A stretch of 64,000 bases of DNA from Paraburkholderia xenovorans LB400. GTDB lineage: Bacteria; Pseudomonadota; Gammaproteobacteria; Burkholderiales; Burkholderiaceae. The position numbers and the translations under genes are program-made. Shown here in pieces: positions 50,330-59,508 of the stretch (position 1 is its first letter; each line of letters starts with the position of its first letter). A model generated the notes under the pieces. It made no database searches and was not told the origin of the DNA. It was given only the letters and a program-made list of their open reading frames with translations. The stretch lies in assembly GCF_000013645.1 (NCBI RefSeq), contig NC_007952.1:1240001-1304000 (forward strand), written 5' to 3'.

Positions 50330-51460
50330 CTACCTCACCCGGATGCCGAGCCGTTCGAGCGCGTGGCCGATCGCGGCTGCCGCGTTGAGCAGTTCGTTCG
50401 CGTCGATCGCGCCGATGCAACCCACGCGGAACGTTTCCACCTGAGTGAGCTTGCCCGGATACAGCACGTAACCGGCCTCGCGGACCGCCGCGTAGAACGC
50501 CGCGAAATGCCACGCGGGGTCGCGCGGCGCGTGGAAAGTGACGATCACGGGCGCCTGCACCTCGGGTTTCAGAAACGGCTCGAAACCGAGCGCTTTCATG
50601 GCGCCGACCAGCGCCGCGCAGTTGCGCGCGTAACGCGCCCCGCGCGCCGGCTGGCCGCCCTCGGCGCCGAACTGGTCGAGCGCCTCGCGCAACGCGGCCA
50701 CCACATGAGTTGGCGGCGTGAAGCGCCACTGCGTCGTCTTCCGCATATAGACGTATTGATCGTGCAGATCCAGCGCGAGCGAAGGCGAACGGCCTTCGCT
50801 GTCCTCCAGCAGGCTGCGCCGCATAATCACGAAGCCCATGCCCGGCACGCCTTCGAGACACTTGCCGCTCGCCGAGATCAGCGCGTCGATGCCGCCGCGC
50901 CGCAGGTCGATCGGCAATGCGCCGAACGAGCTCATCGCGTCCACGATCAGGCTTTTGCCGTGCCGCTGACATACCGCGGCGATATCGTCGAGCGGATTGA
51001 GCAGGCCAGCGCTCGTTTCCAGATGCACGTGCGCGACGTGGCTGATACGCGAGTGACGGTTGAAGGCGTCTTCGACGGCGGCGGCGCTGACCGGTTCGTC
51101 CTCGCGCAACACCAATTCGATATAAGCGATGCCCATCCGCTGCAATATTCTGATGAGCCGGGCACAATACGCGCCGTTGTTCGGAACCAGCACGCAGCCC
51201 TGGCGCGGCACCAGCGTGCCGAGCGCCGCTTCGACCGCGAAGGTCCCGCTGCCTTGAAGCGGGACGCATACATAGTCGTTTTCGCCATGTACGATCTTCA
51301 GGAGGTCGGCGCATACGCCGTGGGTCATGCGGTTGAACGCGGCGTCCCACGAACCCCAGTCGCGCAGCATGGCTTCGCGCGTCCGCAGGGAAGTGGTGAG
51401 CGGGCCCGGGGTCAACAGGATCGGGTCGTTTCCAGGGATCACACAAGCCTCCGTCATCAT
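50330..51460 (-). CDS. phnW: 2-Aminoethylphosphonate-pyruvate transaminase
   Basis: 376 residues from the ATG at 51460 (a second ATG at 51457). Family landmarks: ILLTPGPLTTSLRTREAMLR, DWGSWDAAFN, VPLQGSGTFAVEAAL and the PLP-binding Lys in SASGKCLEGVPGMGF. It transfers the amino group of 2-aminoethylphosphonate to pyruvate, giving phosphonoacetaldehyde and alanine. It is divergent from phnS. The product is oxidised by PhnY and cleaved by PhnA, encoded to the right. No phosphonatase (PhnX) is present, which fits the PhnWAY route. Confidence 0.92.
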   Translation of the reverse strand: MMTEACVIPGNDPILLTPGPLTTSLRTREAMLRDWGSWDAAFNRMTHGVCADLLKIVHGENDYVCVPLQGSGTFAVEAALGTLVPRQGCVLVPNNGAYCARLIRILQRMGIAYIELVLREDEPVSAAAVEDAFNRHSRISHVAHVHLETSAGLLNPLDDIAAVCQRHGKSLIVDAMSSFGALPIDLRRGGIDALISASGKCLEGVPGMGFVIMRRSLLEDSEGRSPSLALDLHDQYVYMRKTTQWRFTPPTHVVAALREALDQFGAEGGQPARGARYARNCAALVGAMKALGFEPFLKPEVQAPVIVTFHAPRDPAWHFAAFYAAVREAGYVLYPGKLTQVETFRVGCIGAIDANELLNAAAAIGHALERLGIRVR

Positions 51461-51806
51461 CCGGGACAGGCGCCTCCCGGACCGGGCGGCGAAAAGAGTC
51501 ATTTGGATATTATTGGCGAATTGTGTCATTTTTTGGAATTCAGCAGAATCGTCATGGCGTTGTCATGCAAACCTGTGATCCTTGCCGTGCCCTTTCAGGC
51601 ATGGCTGGCGGCGCGGATGTCGTAGGTGGGCTGTAAGTCGGGCTGGAGAGGTGGGAACAAAGTTGTTGGCAATCTGCAATCCGCATGAATCTGCACTCAG
51701 CTTGATGCGGGCAACACGCAAGCGGCGCGGCGCTACCGCCGTTCAATCACAACAGGTATCGGGATATCCCGACCGTCTGGTTTTTTGCCTTTCGGAGAAA
51801 AGCGAC
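51461..51806. promoter_or_regulatory. Divergent phnW / phnS control region
   Basis: 346 bases with an A/T-rich core at 51491-51540. GTCATTT occurs at 51498-51504 and again within GTCATTTT at 51525-51532, 27 bp apart. The reverse form, CAAAATGAC, is just before phnR (55972-55980). These words are candidates for the PhnR binding site. No gene is seen. Confidence 0.4.
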
Positions 51807-52898
51807 ATGACAAAGACGAATTCCCTTCACGCCAGGACTGGCCGCGCACGCAAGCTGCTGCCGGCGCTGGTCGCCGCGGCGGCATTCGGCGCCACGGCAA
51901 TGCAGGCGCACGCGGCCGACGCCGTGGTGCTGTACACCGCCGACGGCCTCGAAAACCTCTATAAAGACGTGCTGCCGGCCTTCGAAAAGAAGGAAGGCGT
52001 GAAGGTCAACATCGTCACGGCGGGTAGCGGCGAAGTGGTGAACCGCGCCACCATCGAAAAGGATCAGCCGAAGGCGGACGTGCTCGTCACGCTGCCGCCG
52101 TTCATCCAGCAAGCCGACCAGAGCGGGCTGCTGCAGGCTTATCAGAGCGCCAACTACAAGAACGTGCCGGCGATCGCCAAGGCGCCCAACGGTGCATGGG
52201 CGACTTTCGTGAACAACTACTTCTCGTTCGCGATCAACCCGGAAGTCACCAAGACCCAGCCGAAGACTTTCGCCGACCTGCTGCATCCGGACTTCAGCGG
52301 CAAGATCGCCTACTCGAACCCGGCCACGGCGGGCGACGGCATGGCCGTGATCATCCTGACCTCGTCGCTGATGGGCGAAGACAAGGCGTTCGACTATCTG
52401 AAGAAGCTCGAAAACAGTGCCAAGTTCCACACCAAGGGCACGGGCTATCTCGACGTGCTGCTTTCGCGTAACGAAATCGCGGTCGCCAACGGCGATCTGC
52501 AAATGGATCTGGACGACGCCGCCAACGGTGGCCTGTCGCTCAAGCCGGTGTTCCTCGCGGCCGCGCCCGGCGGCCAGCCGACCACGTTCCAGTTGCCGTA
52601 CGCGATCGGCCTGATCAAGAACGGTCCGAACCAGGCGGAAGGCAAGAAGCTGATCGACTACCTGATGTCGACGGAAGTGCAGGCCAAGGTGCCGGACATC
52701 TTCGGCATTCCGGGCCGTACTGACGTGCCGCTCGCCGGCAAGAACGGCGAAGCCGTCAAGCAGGCCATCGCCGGCGTGAAGCTGATTCCGGTGGACTGGA
52801 ATCAGGTGATGGCGAAGAAGGCCGACTGGACCGCGCGCTGGAAGAACGACGTGATCGGTTCGTCGGGCAAGCAGATCGAAGTGGTCAAGCCGAAGTAA
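51807..52898 (+). CDS. phnS: 2-Aminoethylphosphonate ABC transporter, periplasmic receptor
   Basis: 363 residues with a signal peptide ending at AHA (about residue 36), then an iron(III)-type extracellular binding-protein fold: VVLYTADGLENLYKDVLPAF, GEVVNRATIEKDQPKADVLV and FSGKIAYSNPATAGDGMAVI. The ATG at 51807 follows GGAGAA. It binds AEP in the periplasm and delivers it to PhnTUV. Position before phnT and divergent from phnW supports this over an iron or spermidine receptor. Confidence 0.85.
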   Translation: MTKTNSLHARTGRARKLLPALVAAAAFGATAMQAHAADAVVLYTADGLENLYKDVLPAFEKKEGVKVNIVTAGSGEVVNRATIEKDQPKADVLVTLPPFIQQADQSGLLQAYQSANYKNVPAIAKAPNGAWATFVNNYFSFAINPEVTKTQPKTFADLLHPDFSGKIAYSNPATAGDGMAVIILTSSLMGEDKAFDYLKKLENSAKFHTKGTGYLDVLLSRNEIAVANGDLQMDLDDAANGGLSLKPVFLAAAPGGQPTTFQLPYAIGLIKNGPNQAEGKKLIDYLMSTEVQAKVPDIFGIPGRTDVPLAGKNGEAVKQAIAGVKLIPVDWNQVMAKKADWTARWKNDVIGSSGKQIEVVKPK

Positions 52899-53014
52899 GC
52901 GGCTGTTCGTAGCGTCATCGACGTCGCCCGGCCATGTAGCCGCGCGACGTCACGGAATCAGGCGGCGCCCGCGGGAATCCCGAGGCGCTGCATCTGCATT
53001 AATCCAGTTGGAGG

Positions 53015-54124
53015 ATGAACCCGGTGAATACCGCCAGTCTTGCTCAACCAGGCGCGCTCGGCGCCGCCCCGGACGCGCTCGATGCCGCGAGTTCGACTGC
53101 GCCGGGCGGCGTGCAGATCGACCATCTGACGGTGCGCTTCGGTTCGCGCACGGTGCTCGACGATCTGTCGCTGACCATCCAGCGCGGCGAGCTGCTTACC
53201 GTGCTCGGCCGCAGCGGTTGCGGCAAGACCACTTTGCTGCGTTTCATCGCCGGGTTTATCGAAGCGGACGGGCTGTCCGGCACGCTGACGGTGGCCGGTC
53301 ACGATCTCACCCACGTGCCGCCGCACAAGCGCAATCTCGGCCTGCTGTTCCAGAGCTATGCGCTGTTCCCGCATCTGTCGGTGTTCGAGAACGTGGCCTT
53401 CGGCTTGCGCGCGCGCCGCACGCCGTCCAAAGATATCGCCCGGCGTGTGGCCGATGCGTTGAAGCTGGTGCAACTGGGCGACGCCGGCCACGTAATGCCC
53501 GCGCAGTTGTCGGGCGGCATGCAGCAGCGCGTGGCGCTCGCCCGCGCGCTCGTGATCGAGCCCGACGTACTGCTGCTCGACGAACCGCTTTCCGCATTGG
53601 ACGCCAATCTGCGCGCATCGGTGCGTTCCGAACTCAAGGCGCTGCATGAGCGCCTGCCGAATCTGACGATTGTCTGCGTGACGCACGATCAGGACGACGC
53701 GCTGGTGCTGTCCGACCGCACGCTGCTGATGCGCGAAGGCCGCATCGCGCAACTCGGCACGCCGCAACAGTTGTACGACGCGCCCGCCGACGGATTTGTC
53801 GCGCGTTATCTGGGCGCGGCCAATCTGCTGCCGCCACAGGTGGCGTTCAGCATGAGCGACGTGCGCCACAACGAGCGCGAACGCGTGGCCTGCCTGCGTC
53901 CTGAGGCGCTGCGTATCGTGCCGCTCGGCGAAGGGCATCTGCACGGTGCGATCGCCTCGGTCGAATGGTATGGCGCGGTGCTGTCGGTATCCGTCGTACT
54001 GGACGCGATGCCCAACGAGCCGGTGCTCGTCACCATGCAGCGCGGCCACGGCATGATGCCGGAGAAGGGCGCGCGTGTTTCCCTGCGTTACGAGGCTGAC
54101 GATGTCGTCCTTATCAACCCCTGA
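53015..54124 (+). CDS. phnT: 2-Aminoethylphosphonate ABC transporter, ATPase subunit
   Basis: 369 residues: Walker A LGRSGCGKTTLLR (residues 64-76 counted from this start), signature LSGGMQQRVALARAL, Walker B VLLLDEPLSALD, then a TOBE-like C-terminal domain (RPEALRIVPLGEGHL). It powers import. GGAGG at 53010-53014 touches the ATG at 53015, which is too close; GTG at 53024 is spaced properly and is probably the true start (three codons shorter). The gene overlaps phnU by 23 bases. Confidence 0.9.
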   Translation: MNPVNTASLAQPGALGAAPDALDAASSTAPGGVQIDHLTVRFGSRTVLDDLSLTIQRGELLTVLGRSGCGKTTLLRFIAGFIEADGLSGTLTVAGHDLTHVPPHKRNLGLLFQSYALFPHLSVFENVAFGLRARRTPSKDIARRVADALKLVQLGDAGHVMPAQLSGGMQQRVALARALVIEPDVLLLDEPLSALDANLRASVRSELKALHERLPNLTIVCVTHDQDDALVLSDRTLLMREGRIAQLGTPQQLYDAPADGFVARYLGAANLLPPQVAFSMSDVRHNERERVACLRPEALRIVPLGEGHLHGAIASVEWYGAVLSVSVVLDAMPNEPVLVTMQRGHGMMPEKGARVSLRYEADDVVLINP

Positions 54125-55046
54125 TACGCCGAACCCGCTCGGCACGGCCGCCGCCGACGCGCGCCGCAGCGCCAGCGCCGCTTCGCATACCGCCGCGGTG
54201 AAGCGCCGCGAACGCGCCGCGCAATGGCATCTGCTGTTCATCGCCGTGGTGGTGCTCGGGCCGCTGGTCATCTATCCGCTCGTGCGTCTGGTGCTGCTCA
54301 GTCTGACCGGCCCGCATGGCTTGAGCCTGCAGGCGTATTCGGCGTTCTTCAGCAATCCCGAAACGAGCGGCGTGATCGGCACCACGCTGTGGATCCTGTT
54401 CGCCAGTGCCGGGCTCGCGTCGCTGCTCGGCGTCGCGCTGGCGTCGATGCTGTTCTTCAAGCCGTTCCCCGGCGCGCGCATGATCACGCGCTTTCTCGAA
54501 CTGTTCGTCGCGTTCCCGTCGTTTCTGGTCGCCTTCACGCTGATCTTTCTGTACGGCTCGCAAGGTTCGGTCAGCATCGGCTTGCAGCGGCTCTTTCATT
54601 TGCAGGCGCCGCCGCTCGATTTCCTGTTCGGCGTAGGCGGCGTGATTCTCGCGGAGGTGGTGTTCTACGCGCCGTTCGTGGTGCGTCCCACGCTGGCTTC
54701 GTTCGCCACGCTCGATATGCGTCTGATCGAAGCCGCCCGCAGCCTCGGCGCGAGCGGCTGGATGGTCGCGGCCAGGGTGATCCTGCCGCTCGCGTGGCCG
54801 GGCATCGCCGCCGGCACCATCCTGTGCTTCCTGCTCACGCTCAACGAATTCGGCATTCTGCTCGTGCTCGGCAGCGCGCATCTGATCACGCTGCCGGTGG
54901 CGATCTACAGCTCCGCCACCGTCGATCTCGATCTGCCGACCGCCGCCGCCGGCGCGGTCGTGATGCTGATCATGTCTTTGTCGCTGTACGCGTTGTACCG
55001 CCAGGTCAACCGTCGCAAGGTGAAAGGAGCGGGTCATGGCCGTTGA
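54102..55046 (+). CDS. phnU: 2-Aminoethylphosphonate ABC transporter, permease 1
   Basis: 314 residues with about six hydrophobic segments and the binding-protein-dependent permease loop EAARSLGASGWMVAARVILP that docks the ATPase. The ATG at 54102 lies within the end of phnT, so translation is coupled. It forms the membrane channel with PhnV. The order receptor-ATPase-permease-permease is that of phnSTUV operons. Confidence 0.88.
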   Translation: MSSLSTPDTPNPLGTAAADARRSASAASHTAAVKRRERAAQWHLLFIAVVVLGPLVIYPLVRLVLLSLTGPHGLSLQAYSAFFSNPETSGVIGTTLWILFASAGLASLLGVALASMLFFKPFPGARMITRFLELFVAFPSFLVAFTLIFLYGSQGSVSIGLQRLFHLQAPPLDFLFGVGGVILAEVVFYAPFVVRPTLASFATLDMRLIEAARSLGASGWMVAARVILPLAWPGIAAGTILCFLLTLNEFGILLVLGSAHLITLPVAIYSSATVDLDLPTAAAGAVVMLIMSLSLYALYRQVNRRKVKGAGHGR

Positions 55047-55899
55047 ACTCGATCCGACCGTCTTGCCGGTCATGCACAAGAAAGCGCGGCCGGTGCGCCG
55101 CAGTCTGCCGGTACGCATGCTCGGCGGCCTGTTTCTCGGTTTTGCCGCGCTGCTGTGCTTCTGGCTGTTCGTGCTGCCGGTGCTGGTCGTCGCGCTTTCG
55201 AGCGTGGCCGCGCACTGGTCCGGCACGATCCTGCCCGACGGCTTCAGCACACGCTGGTTCGAACGCCTCGGTTCGAGCGACTTCGACGCGCTCACCACCA
55301 GCCTCGAAATCGGCATGGGCGTCGCGGTGCTCGGCACGATTCTCGGCCTGTGGCTCGCGCTGGCGCTCGAAGGGCGCGACCGCCGCGGCCTCGGCGCCTT
55401 CGTCGACACCGTTGCGATGATGCCCAACGGCGTGCCGAGCGTGGTGCTCGGGCTCGCGGTGCTGATTGCGTATCACAAGCGTCCGCTCGATCTGTCGAGC
55501 TCCGCGGCGATCGTCGTGTTCGTGCAACTCGCGCTCGTGCTGCCGTTCTGCTATCGGTGCGCCGCGGCCGCGTTGCGCCCGGAACTGACGATTCTGCGCG
55601 AAGCGGCGGCAAGTCTCGGCGCGCCGCCTTCGATGGTGTTGCGCCGCGTCGTGCTGCCGCAACTGGTGCCGGCGATCCGCGCGAGTCTAGCGCTGGGGTT
55701 CGCGCTCTCGCTCGGCGAACTCGGCGCCACGCTGACCGTGTATCCGCCGGGCTTTGCGACGGTGCCGATCGTGGTCATCGGCCAGGTGGAGCGCGGCTAT
55801 TACCTGCCGGCTTCCGCGCTGTCGCTGATTCTTCTGCTGGTCTCGCTGGCCGCGCTGCTGCTGATCGCGGCGCGCGTGCCGCGCCGTCGGGCAGACTGA
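55036..55899 (+). CDS. phnV: 2-Aminoethylphosphonate ABC transporter, permease 2
   Basis: 287 residues, about six hydrophobic segments, with the ATPase-docking loop REAAASLGAPPSMVLRRVVL near residue 190. The start overlaps the end of phnU by 11 bases. It completes the importer channel in the inner membrane. A 76-base gap with a palindrome separates it from phnR. Confidence 0.88.
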   Translation: MAVELDPTVLPVMHKKARPVRRSLPVRMLGGLFLGFAALLCFWLFVLPVLVVALSSVAAHWSGTILPDGFSTRWFERLGSSDFDALTTSLEIGMGVAVLGTILGLWLALALEGRDRRGLGAFVDTVAMMPNGVPSVVLGLAVLIAYHKRPLDLSSSAAIVVFVQLALVLPFCYRCAAAALRPELTILREAAASLGAPPSMVLRRVVLPQLVPAIRASLALGFALSLGELGATLTVYPPGFATVPIVVIGQVERGYYLPASALSLILLLVSLAALLLIAARVPRRRAD

Positions 55900-55958
55900 C
55901 GGGCAACTTCTGATGCATGTGCAGGCGTGCCATGACGGCGCGTCTACGCATATCGATG

Positions 55959-55980
55959 TGGCAAAATTTGTCAAAATGAC
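55959..55980. promoter_or_regulatory. Candidate PhnR operator
   Basis: TGGCAAAATTTGTCA (55959-55973) is a 15-bp palindrome with one mismatch. It runs into CAAAATGAC, a word also found in reverse in the phnW/phnS region. GntR repressors bind sites of this kind. Confidence 0.5.
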
Positions 55981-56710
55981 CGAATATATGCAAACTGCTT
56001 CTGTCGATCCGATCGAGGTTGTGCGCAGGCATTCGCTGACGACGCTGGTTCGCGACGAAATCGAACGGCACATCATCGAAGGGGCGCTCGCGCCCGGCGA
56101 CAAGCTCAACGAAGCCGACTGGGCCACGCGTCTGCAGGTCTCGCGCGGTCCGGTGCGCGAGGCGTTTCGCGCGCTGGAGCAGGCCGGCCTCGTGCGCACC
56201 GAGAAGAATCGCGGCGTGTTCGTGCGGACGGTCTCGCTGGCGGAAGCGGACGAGATTTACGCGGTGCGCGCGGTGCTCGAAGAGGCGGCGTGCCGGATGC
56301 TGGCGGCAAGTATCGATGCCCGCAAGCTCGCGGTGTTGCGCGATTGGCTCGACGCCATGCGCGCGGCGCTCGACGCGCGCGACCACGACGCCTACGCGCG
56401 CGCCAACGTGGCGTTTCACGACGCGCTCGTGGCGGCGTCGGGCAATCTGAAGCTGTATGAGACGTACCGCAGGCTGGTGTGCGAATTGAGCCTGTTTCGA
56501 CGTGCCGCGCTGGTGGTGCATGCCGATGCGATGGAGCGCTCGCTGGCCGAGCATCGCGCGATCTTGACGGCGCTCGCTTCGCGCGACGCCGGGCGTGCCG
56601 CGGCGCTGATGCATGCACACGTGAACGGCGGCTTGCAGCGCGCCCATGCGGCGTGCGAACCGGCCGGGCCGTTGGGCATGGTGCGCATGCCGCCGGCATC
56701 GAACGGTTGA
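55976..56710 (+). CDS. phnR: GntR-family regulator of phosphonate use
   Basis: About 244 residues. The N-terminal winged helix-turn-helix (RHIIEGALAPGDKLNEADWA; VSRGPVREAFRALEQAGLV) is followed by an FCD-type all-helical effector domain with its metal-binding His/Asp pattern (NVAFHDALVAASGN; EHRAILTALASRDAG). It fits the FadR branch and, by context, PhnR, which derepresses transport and degradation genes when AEP or an intermediate is present. The start is uncertain: ATG at 55913, 55976 and 55988 are all in frame, and the palindrome at 55959 argues against the first. Confidence 0.82.
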   Translation: MTEYMQTASVDPIEVVRRHSLTTLVRDEIERHIIEGALAPGDKLNEADWATRLQVSRGPVREAFRALEQAGLVRTEKNRGVFVRTVSLAEADEIYAVRAVLEEAACRMLAASIDARKLAVLRDWLDAMRAALDARDHDAYARANVAFHDALVAASGNLKLYETYRRLVCELSLFRRAALVVHADAMERSLAEHRAILTALASRDAGRAAALMHAHVNGGLQRAHAACEPAGPLGMVRMPPASNG

Positions 56711-56766
56711 GGTAGGGGCGACGGACTGACTACAACACGCGTGCCCGGCACGCATGGAAGGCGACG

Positions 56767-58056
56767 ATGGCAAATATGAGCACAAGCACGAGCACGAGCG
56801 GACGCACGATCGAAGTCAACGGCCGCAGCTACCGGCTGCCCTCGCAACCGACGGTCGTGGTGTGCGTCGACGGCTGCGAATTCGATTATCTCGAAGCCGC
56901 GGTCGCGGCGGGCGTCGCGCCGTTCATCGGCAAGATGCTCAAGGGCGGCAGCGCCTTCAAGGGCGACTGCGTGATTCCGTCGTTCACCAACCCGAACAAT
57001 CTCTCGATCGTGTGCGGCGTGCCGCCTTCGGTACACGGCATCTGCGGCAATTACTTCTGGGACCCGCACGCGAACGGCGGCGAGGGCGCCGAAGTGATGA
57101 TGAACGATCCCGCCTATTTGCGCGCCGGCACCTTGCTGGCCGCCGCCGCCGAAGCGGGCGCCGCGGTGGCCGTGGTCACGGCGAAAGACAAATTGCGCCG
57201 GCTGCTCGGCTGGCAGTTGAAGGGCATCTGTTTCTCGGCGGAAAAAGCCGACAAGGTGACGCTCGAAGAAAACGGCATTGGCGAAGTACTCGATCTGGTC
57301 GGCATGCCGGTGCCCGATGTATATAGCGCCGGATTGTCCGAATTCGTGTTCGCCGCCGGCGTGCGGCTTGCGCAGACCCGCAAGCTCGACCTGATGTATC
57401 TGTCGACCACCGATTACATCCAGCACAAATTCGCGCCGGGCACCGAGGGCGCCAACGCGTTCTACGCGATGATGGACGGCTATCTCGCGAAGCTCGACGC
57501 GCTCGGCTGGGTGATCGGCCTGACCGCCGACCACGGCATGAACGCGAAGCACGATCCGCAGACCGGCGAGCCGAATGTGATCTATCTGCAGGACGTGCTG
57601 GACGAGTGGCTCGGCACCGGCCGTGCGCGCGTCATTTTGCCGATCACGGATCCTTACGTGGTGCATCACGGCGCGCTCGGTTCGTTCGCGACGATCTATC
57701 TGCCGCGCGATATCAGTGTCGCGCAGGTGATCGAACGGATCGGCGGCTTGCGGGGGATCGAAACCGTGCTCGATAACAGTGCGGCGTGCGAACGCTTCGA
57801 ACTGCCGAACGATCGAGTCGGCGATATCGTCGTGGTCAGCACGAAGCATGTGGCGCTCGGCACGCGGCGCAATGAGCATGACCTTTCCGGGCTGACCGTG
57901 CCGTTGCGCTCGCATGGCGGTGTTTCCGAACAGGAAGTGCCGTTGCTGTTCAACCGGCGTGTCGAGGCGTTGCCGTCCAGCGGTGGCAACGGCGGCAGGA
58001 GACTGCGCAACTTCGACATCTTCGACATCGCCTTGAATCGCGTGTCCGCATCATGA
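56767..58056 (+). CDS. phnA: Phosphonoacetate hydrolase
   Basis: 429 residues of the alkaline-phosphatase superfamily. Visible metal and nucleophile sites: Asp in VCVDGCEFDY, Thr in PSFTNPNNLS (nucleophile), Asp and His in STTDYIQHKFAPG, Asp-His in LTADHGMNAKH, and His in RSHGGVSEQEVPL. It cleaves the C-P bond of phosphonoacetate to acetate and phosphate using zinc ions. It starts 56 bases after phnR and overlaps phnY by four bases. All key residues are present. Confidence 0.92.
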   Translation: MANMSTSTSTSGRTIEVNGRSYRLPSQPTVVVCVDGCEFDYLEAAVAAGVAPFIGKMLKGGSAFKGDCVIPSFTNPNNLSIVCGVPPSVHGICGNYFWDPHANGGEGAEVMMNDPAYLRAGTLLAAAAEAGAAVAVVTAKDKLRRLLGWQLKGICFSAEKADKVTLEENGIGEVLDLVGMPVPDVYSAGLSEFVFAAGVRLAQTRKLDLMYLSTTDYIQHKFAPGTEGANAFYAMMDGYLAKLDALGWVIGLTADHGMNAKHDPQTGEPNVIYLQDVLDEWLGTGRARVILPITDPYVVHHGALGSFATIYLPRDISVAQVIERIGGLRGIETVLDNSAACERFELPNDRVGDIVVVSTKHVALGTRRNEHDLSGLTVPLRSHGGVSEQEVPLLFNRRVEALPSSGGNGGRRLRNFDIFDIALNRVSAS

Positions 58057-59504
58057 ACGCCGTGCTGCGGGATCATCCGGCTTTCCGGGCGGAAGCGCTG
58101 CGGCTCAAGGGCGAGCGCGTGACGCGCCCGCGCACGCTCGACGTGTTCGATCCATATACGGGAACGCGCGTGGGCACGGTCCCGTTGGCGAGCGTCGACG
58201 ACGTGCGTGCTGCGTTCGAGTACGCGGCAGCCTATCAGGCGCAGCTCACGCGTTACGAACGCTCGCAGATTCTGGAGCGCGCGGCTTCGATCATGCGCGA
58301 GCGGACCGAAGAGGCGTCGGATCTGATTTCGCTCGAGTCCGGCCTGTCGAAGCAGGATTCGCGTTACGAGATCGGCCGCGTGGCGGACGTGTTGAAGTTT
58401 GCTTCGATCGAGGCATTGCGTGACGACGGCCAGAGCTTTTCGTGCGATCTGACGCCGCACGGCAAGAAACGCCGTGTGTTTTCGCAGCGCGAGCCGCTGG
58501 CGGGTGTGATCGTGGCGATTACGCCGTTCAACCATCCGATGAACCAGGTTGCGCACAAGATCGCGCCAGCTATCGCGACCAATAATCGGGTGCTGCTGAA
58601 ACCGTCGGAAAAGGTGCCGCTGTCGGCGCTCTATCTCGCCGACGTTCTATACGAAGCCGGCTTGCCCGCGCCGATGCTGCAGGTGCTGACCGGCGATCCG
58701 CGAGAAATCGCCGATGAACTGATCACGCATCCGTTGGCGGAACTCGTCACGTTCACGGGCGGCGTGGCGATCGGCAAATACATTGCGGCGAGAGCGGCGT
58801 ACCGGCGCGTGGTGCTGGAGTTGGGCGGCAACGATCCACTGATCGTGCTCGACGACGCCGATCTCGAACGCGCGGCGACGCTTGCCGTGCAGGGCTCGTA
58901 TAAGAACTCCGGGCAGCGCTGCACCGCGGTCAAGCGGATGCTGGTGCAAAAGAGCGTGGCCGCGGATTTCACCGATCTGGTCGTCGAGAAGACGCGCGCC
59001 TGGACTTTCGGCGATCCGTTCGATGCATCGAGTCAGATGGGCACCGTGATCGATGTTGCCGCGGCGCAGCTTTTCGAAGCGCGCGTGAACGAGGCGGTGG
59101 CGAGCGGGGCGCGTCTTCTGACCGGCAATCAGCGCAACGGCGCGCTGTATGCACCGACCGTGCTGGACGGCGTCGACCCGTCGATGACGCTGGTGCGCGA
59201 GGAAACCTTCGGGCCCGTGTCGCCGATCATCACCTTCGACACGCTCGACGACGCCATCCGCATCAGCAACGGCACGGCGTTCGGGTTGTCGTCAGGTGTG
59301 TGCACGAACCGGCAGGATGCGATCACGCGCTTCATCAACGAATTGCGCGTGGGGACGGTCAATGTGTGGGAAGTGCCCGGCTACCGGATCGAGTTGACGC
59401 CGTTCGGCGGCATCAAGGACTCCGGGCTTGGCTATAAGGAAGGTGTTCAGGAAGCCATGAAGAGCTTCACCAATCTGAAGACTTTTTCATTACCGTGGGA
59501 GTGA
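58053..59504 (+). CDS. phnY: Phosphonoacetaldehyde dehydrogenase
   Basis: 483 residues of the NAD(P)-dependent aldehyde dehydrogenase superfamily: ITPFNHPMNQVAHKIAPA, LELGGNDPLIVLDDADL (general base Glu) and the catalytic Cys in YKNSGQRCTAVKRMLVQ. It oxidises phosphonoacetaldehyde, the PhnW product, to phosphonoacetate, the PhnA substrate. ATGA overlap with phnA couples their translation. This completes the PhnWYA path. Confidence 0.92.
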   Translation: MNAVLRDHPAFRAEALRLKGERVTRPRTLDVFDPYTGTRVGTVPLASVDDVRAAFEYAAAYQAQLTRYERSQILERAASIMRERTEEASDLISLESGLSKQDSRYEIGRVADVLKFASIEALRDDGQSFSCDLTPHGKKRRVFSQREPLAGVIVAITPFNHPMNQVAHKIAPAIATNNRVLLKPSEKVPLSALYLADVLYEAGLPAPMLQVLTGDPREIADELITHPLAELVTFTGGVAIGKYIAARAAYRRVVLELGGNDPLIVLDDADLERAATLAVQGSYKNSGQRCTAVKRMLVQKSVAADFTDLVVEKTRAWTFGDPFDASSQMGTVIDVAAAQLFEARVNEAVASGARLLTGNQRNGALYAPTVLDGVDPSMTLVREETFGPVSPIITFDTLDDAIRISNGTAFGLSSGVCTNRQDAITRFINELRVGTVNVWEVPGYRIELTPFGGIKDSGLGYKEGVQEAMKSFTNLKTFSLPWE

Positions 59505-59508
59505 TAAC

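Noticed and set aside
49551..51446. 631-codon minus frame spanning the DeoR gene and much of phnW
   Set aside because: It overlaps PhnW in a different frame and DeoR antisense; both of those have clear family motifs, this frame has none.
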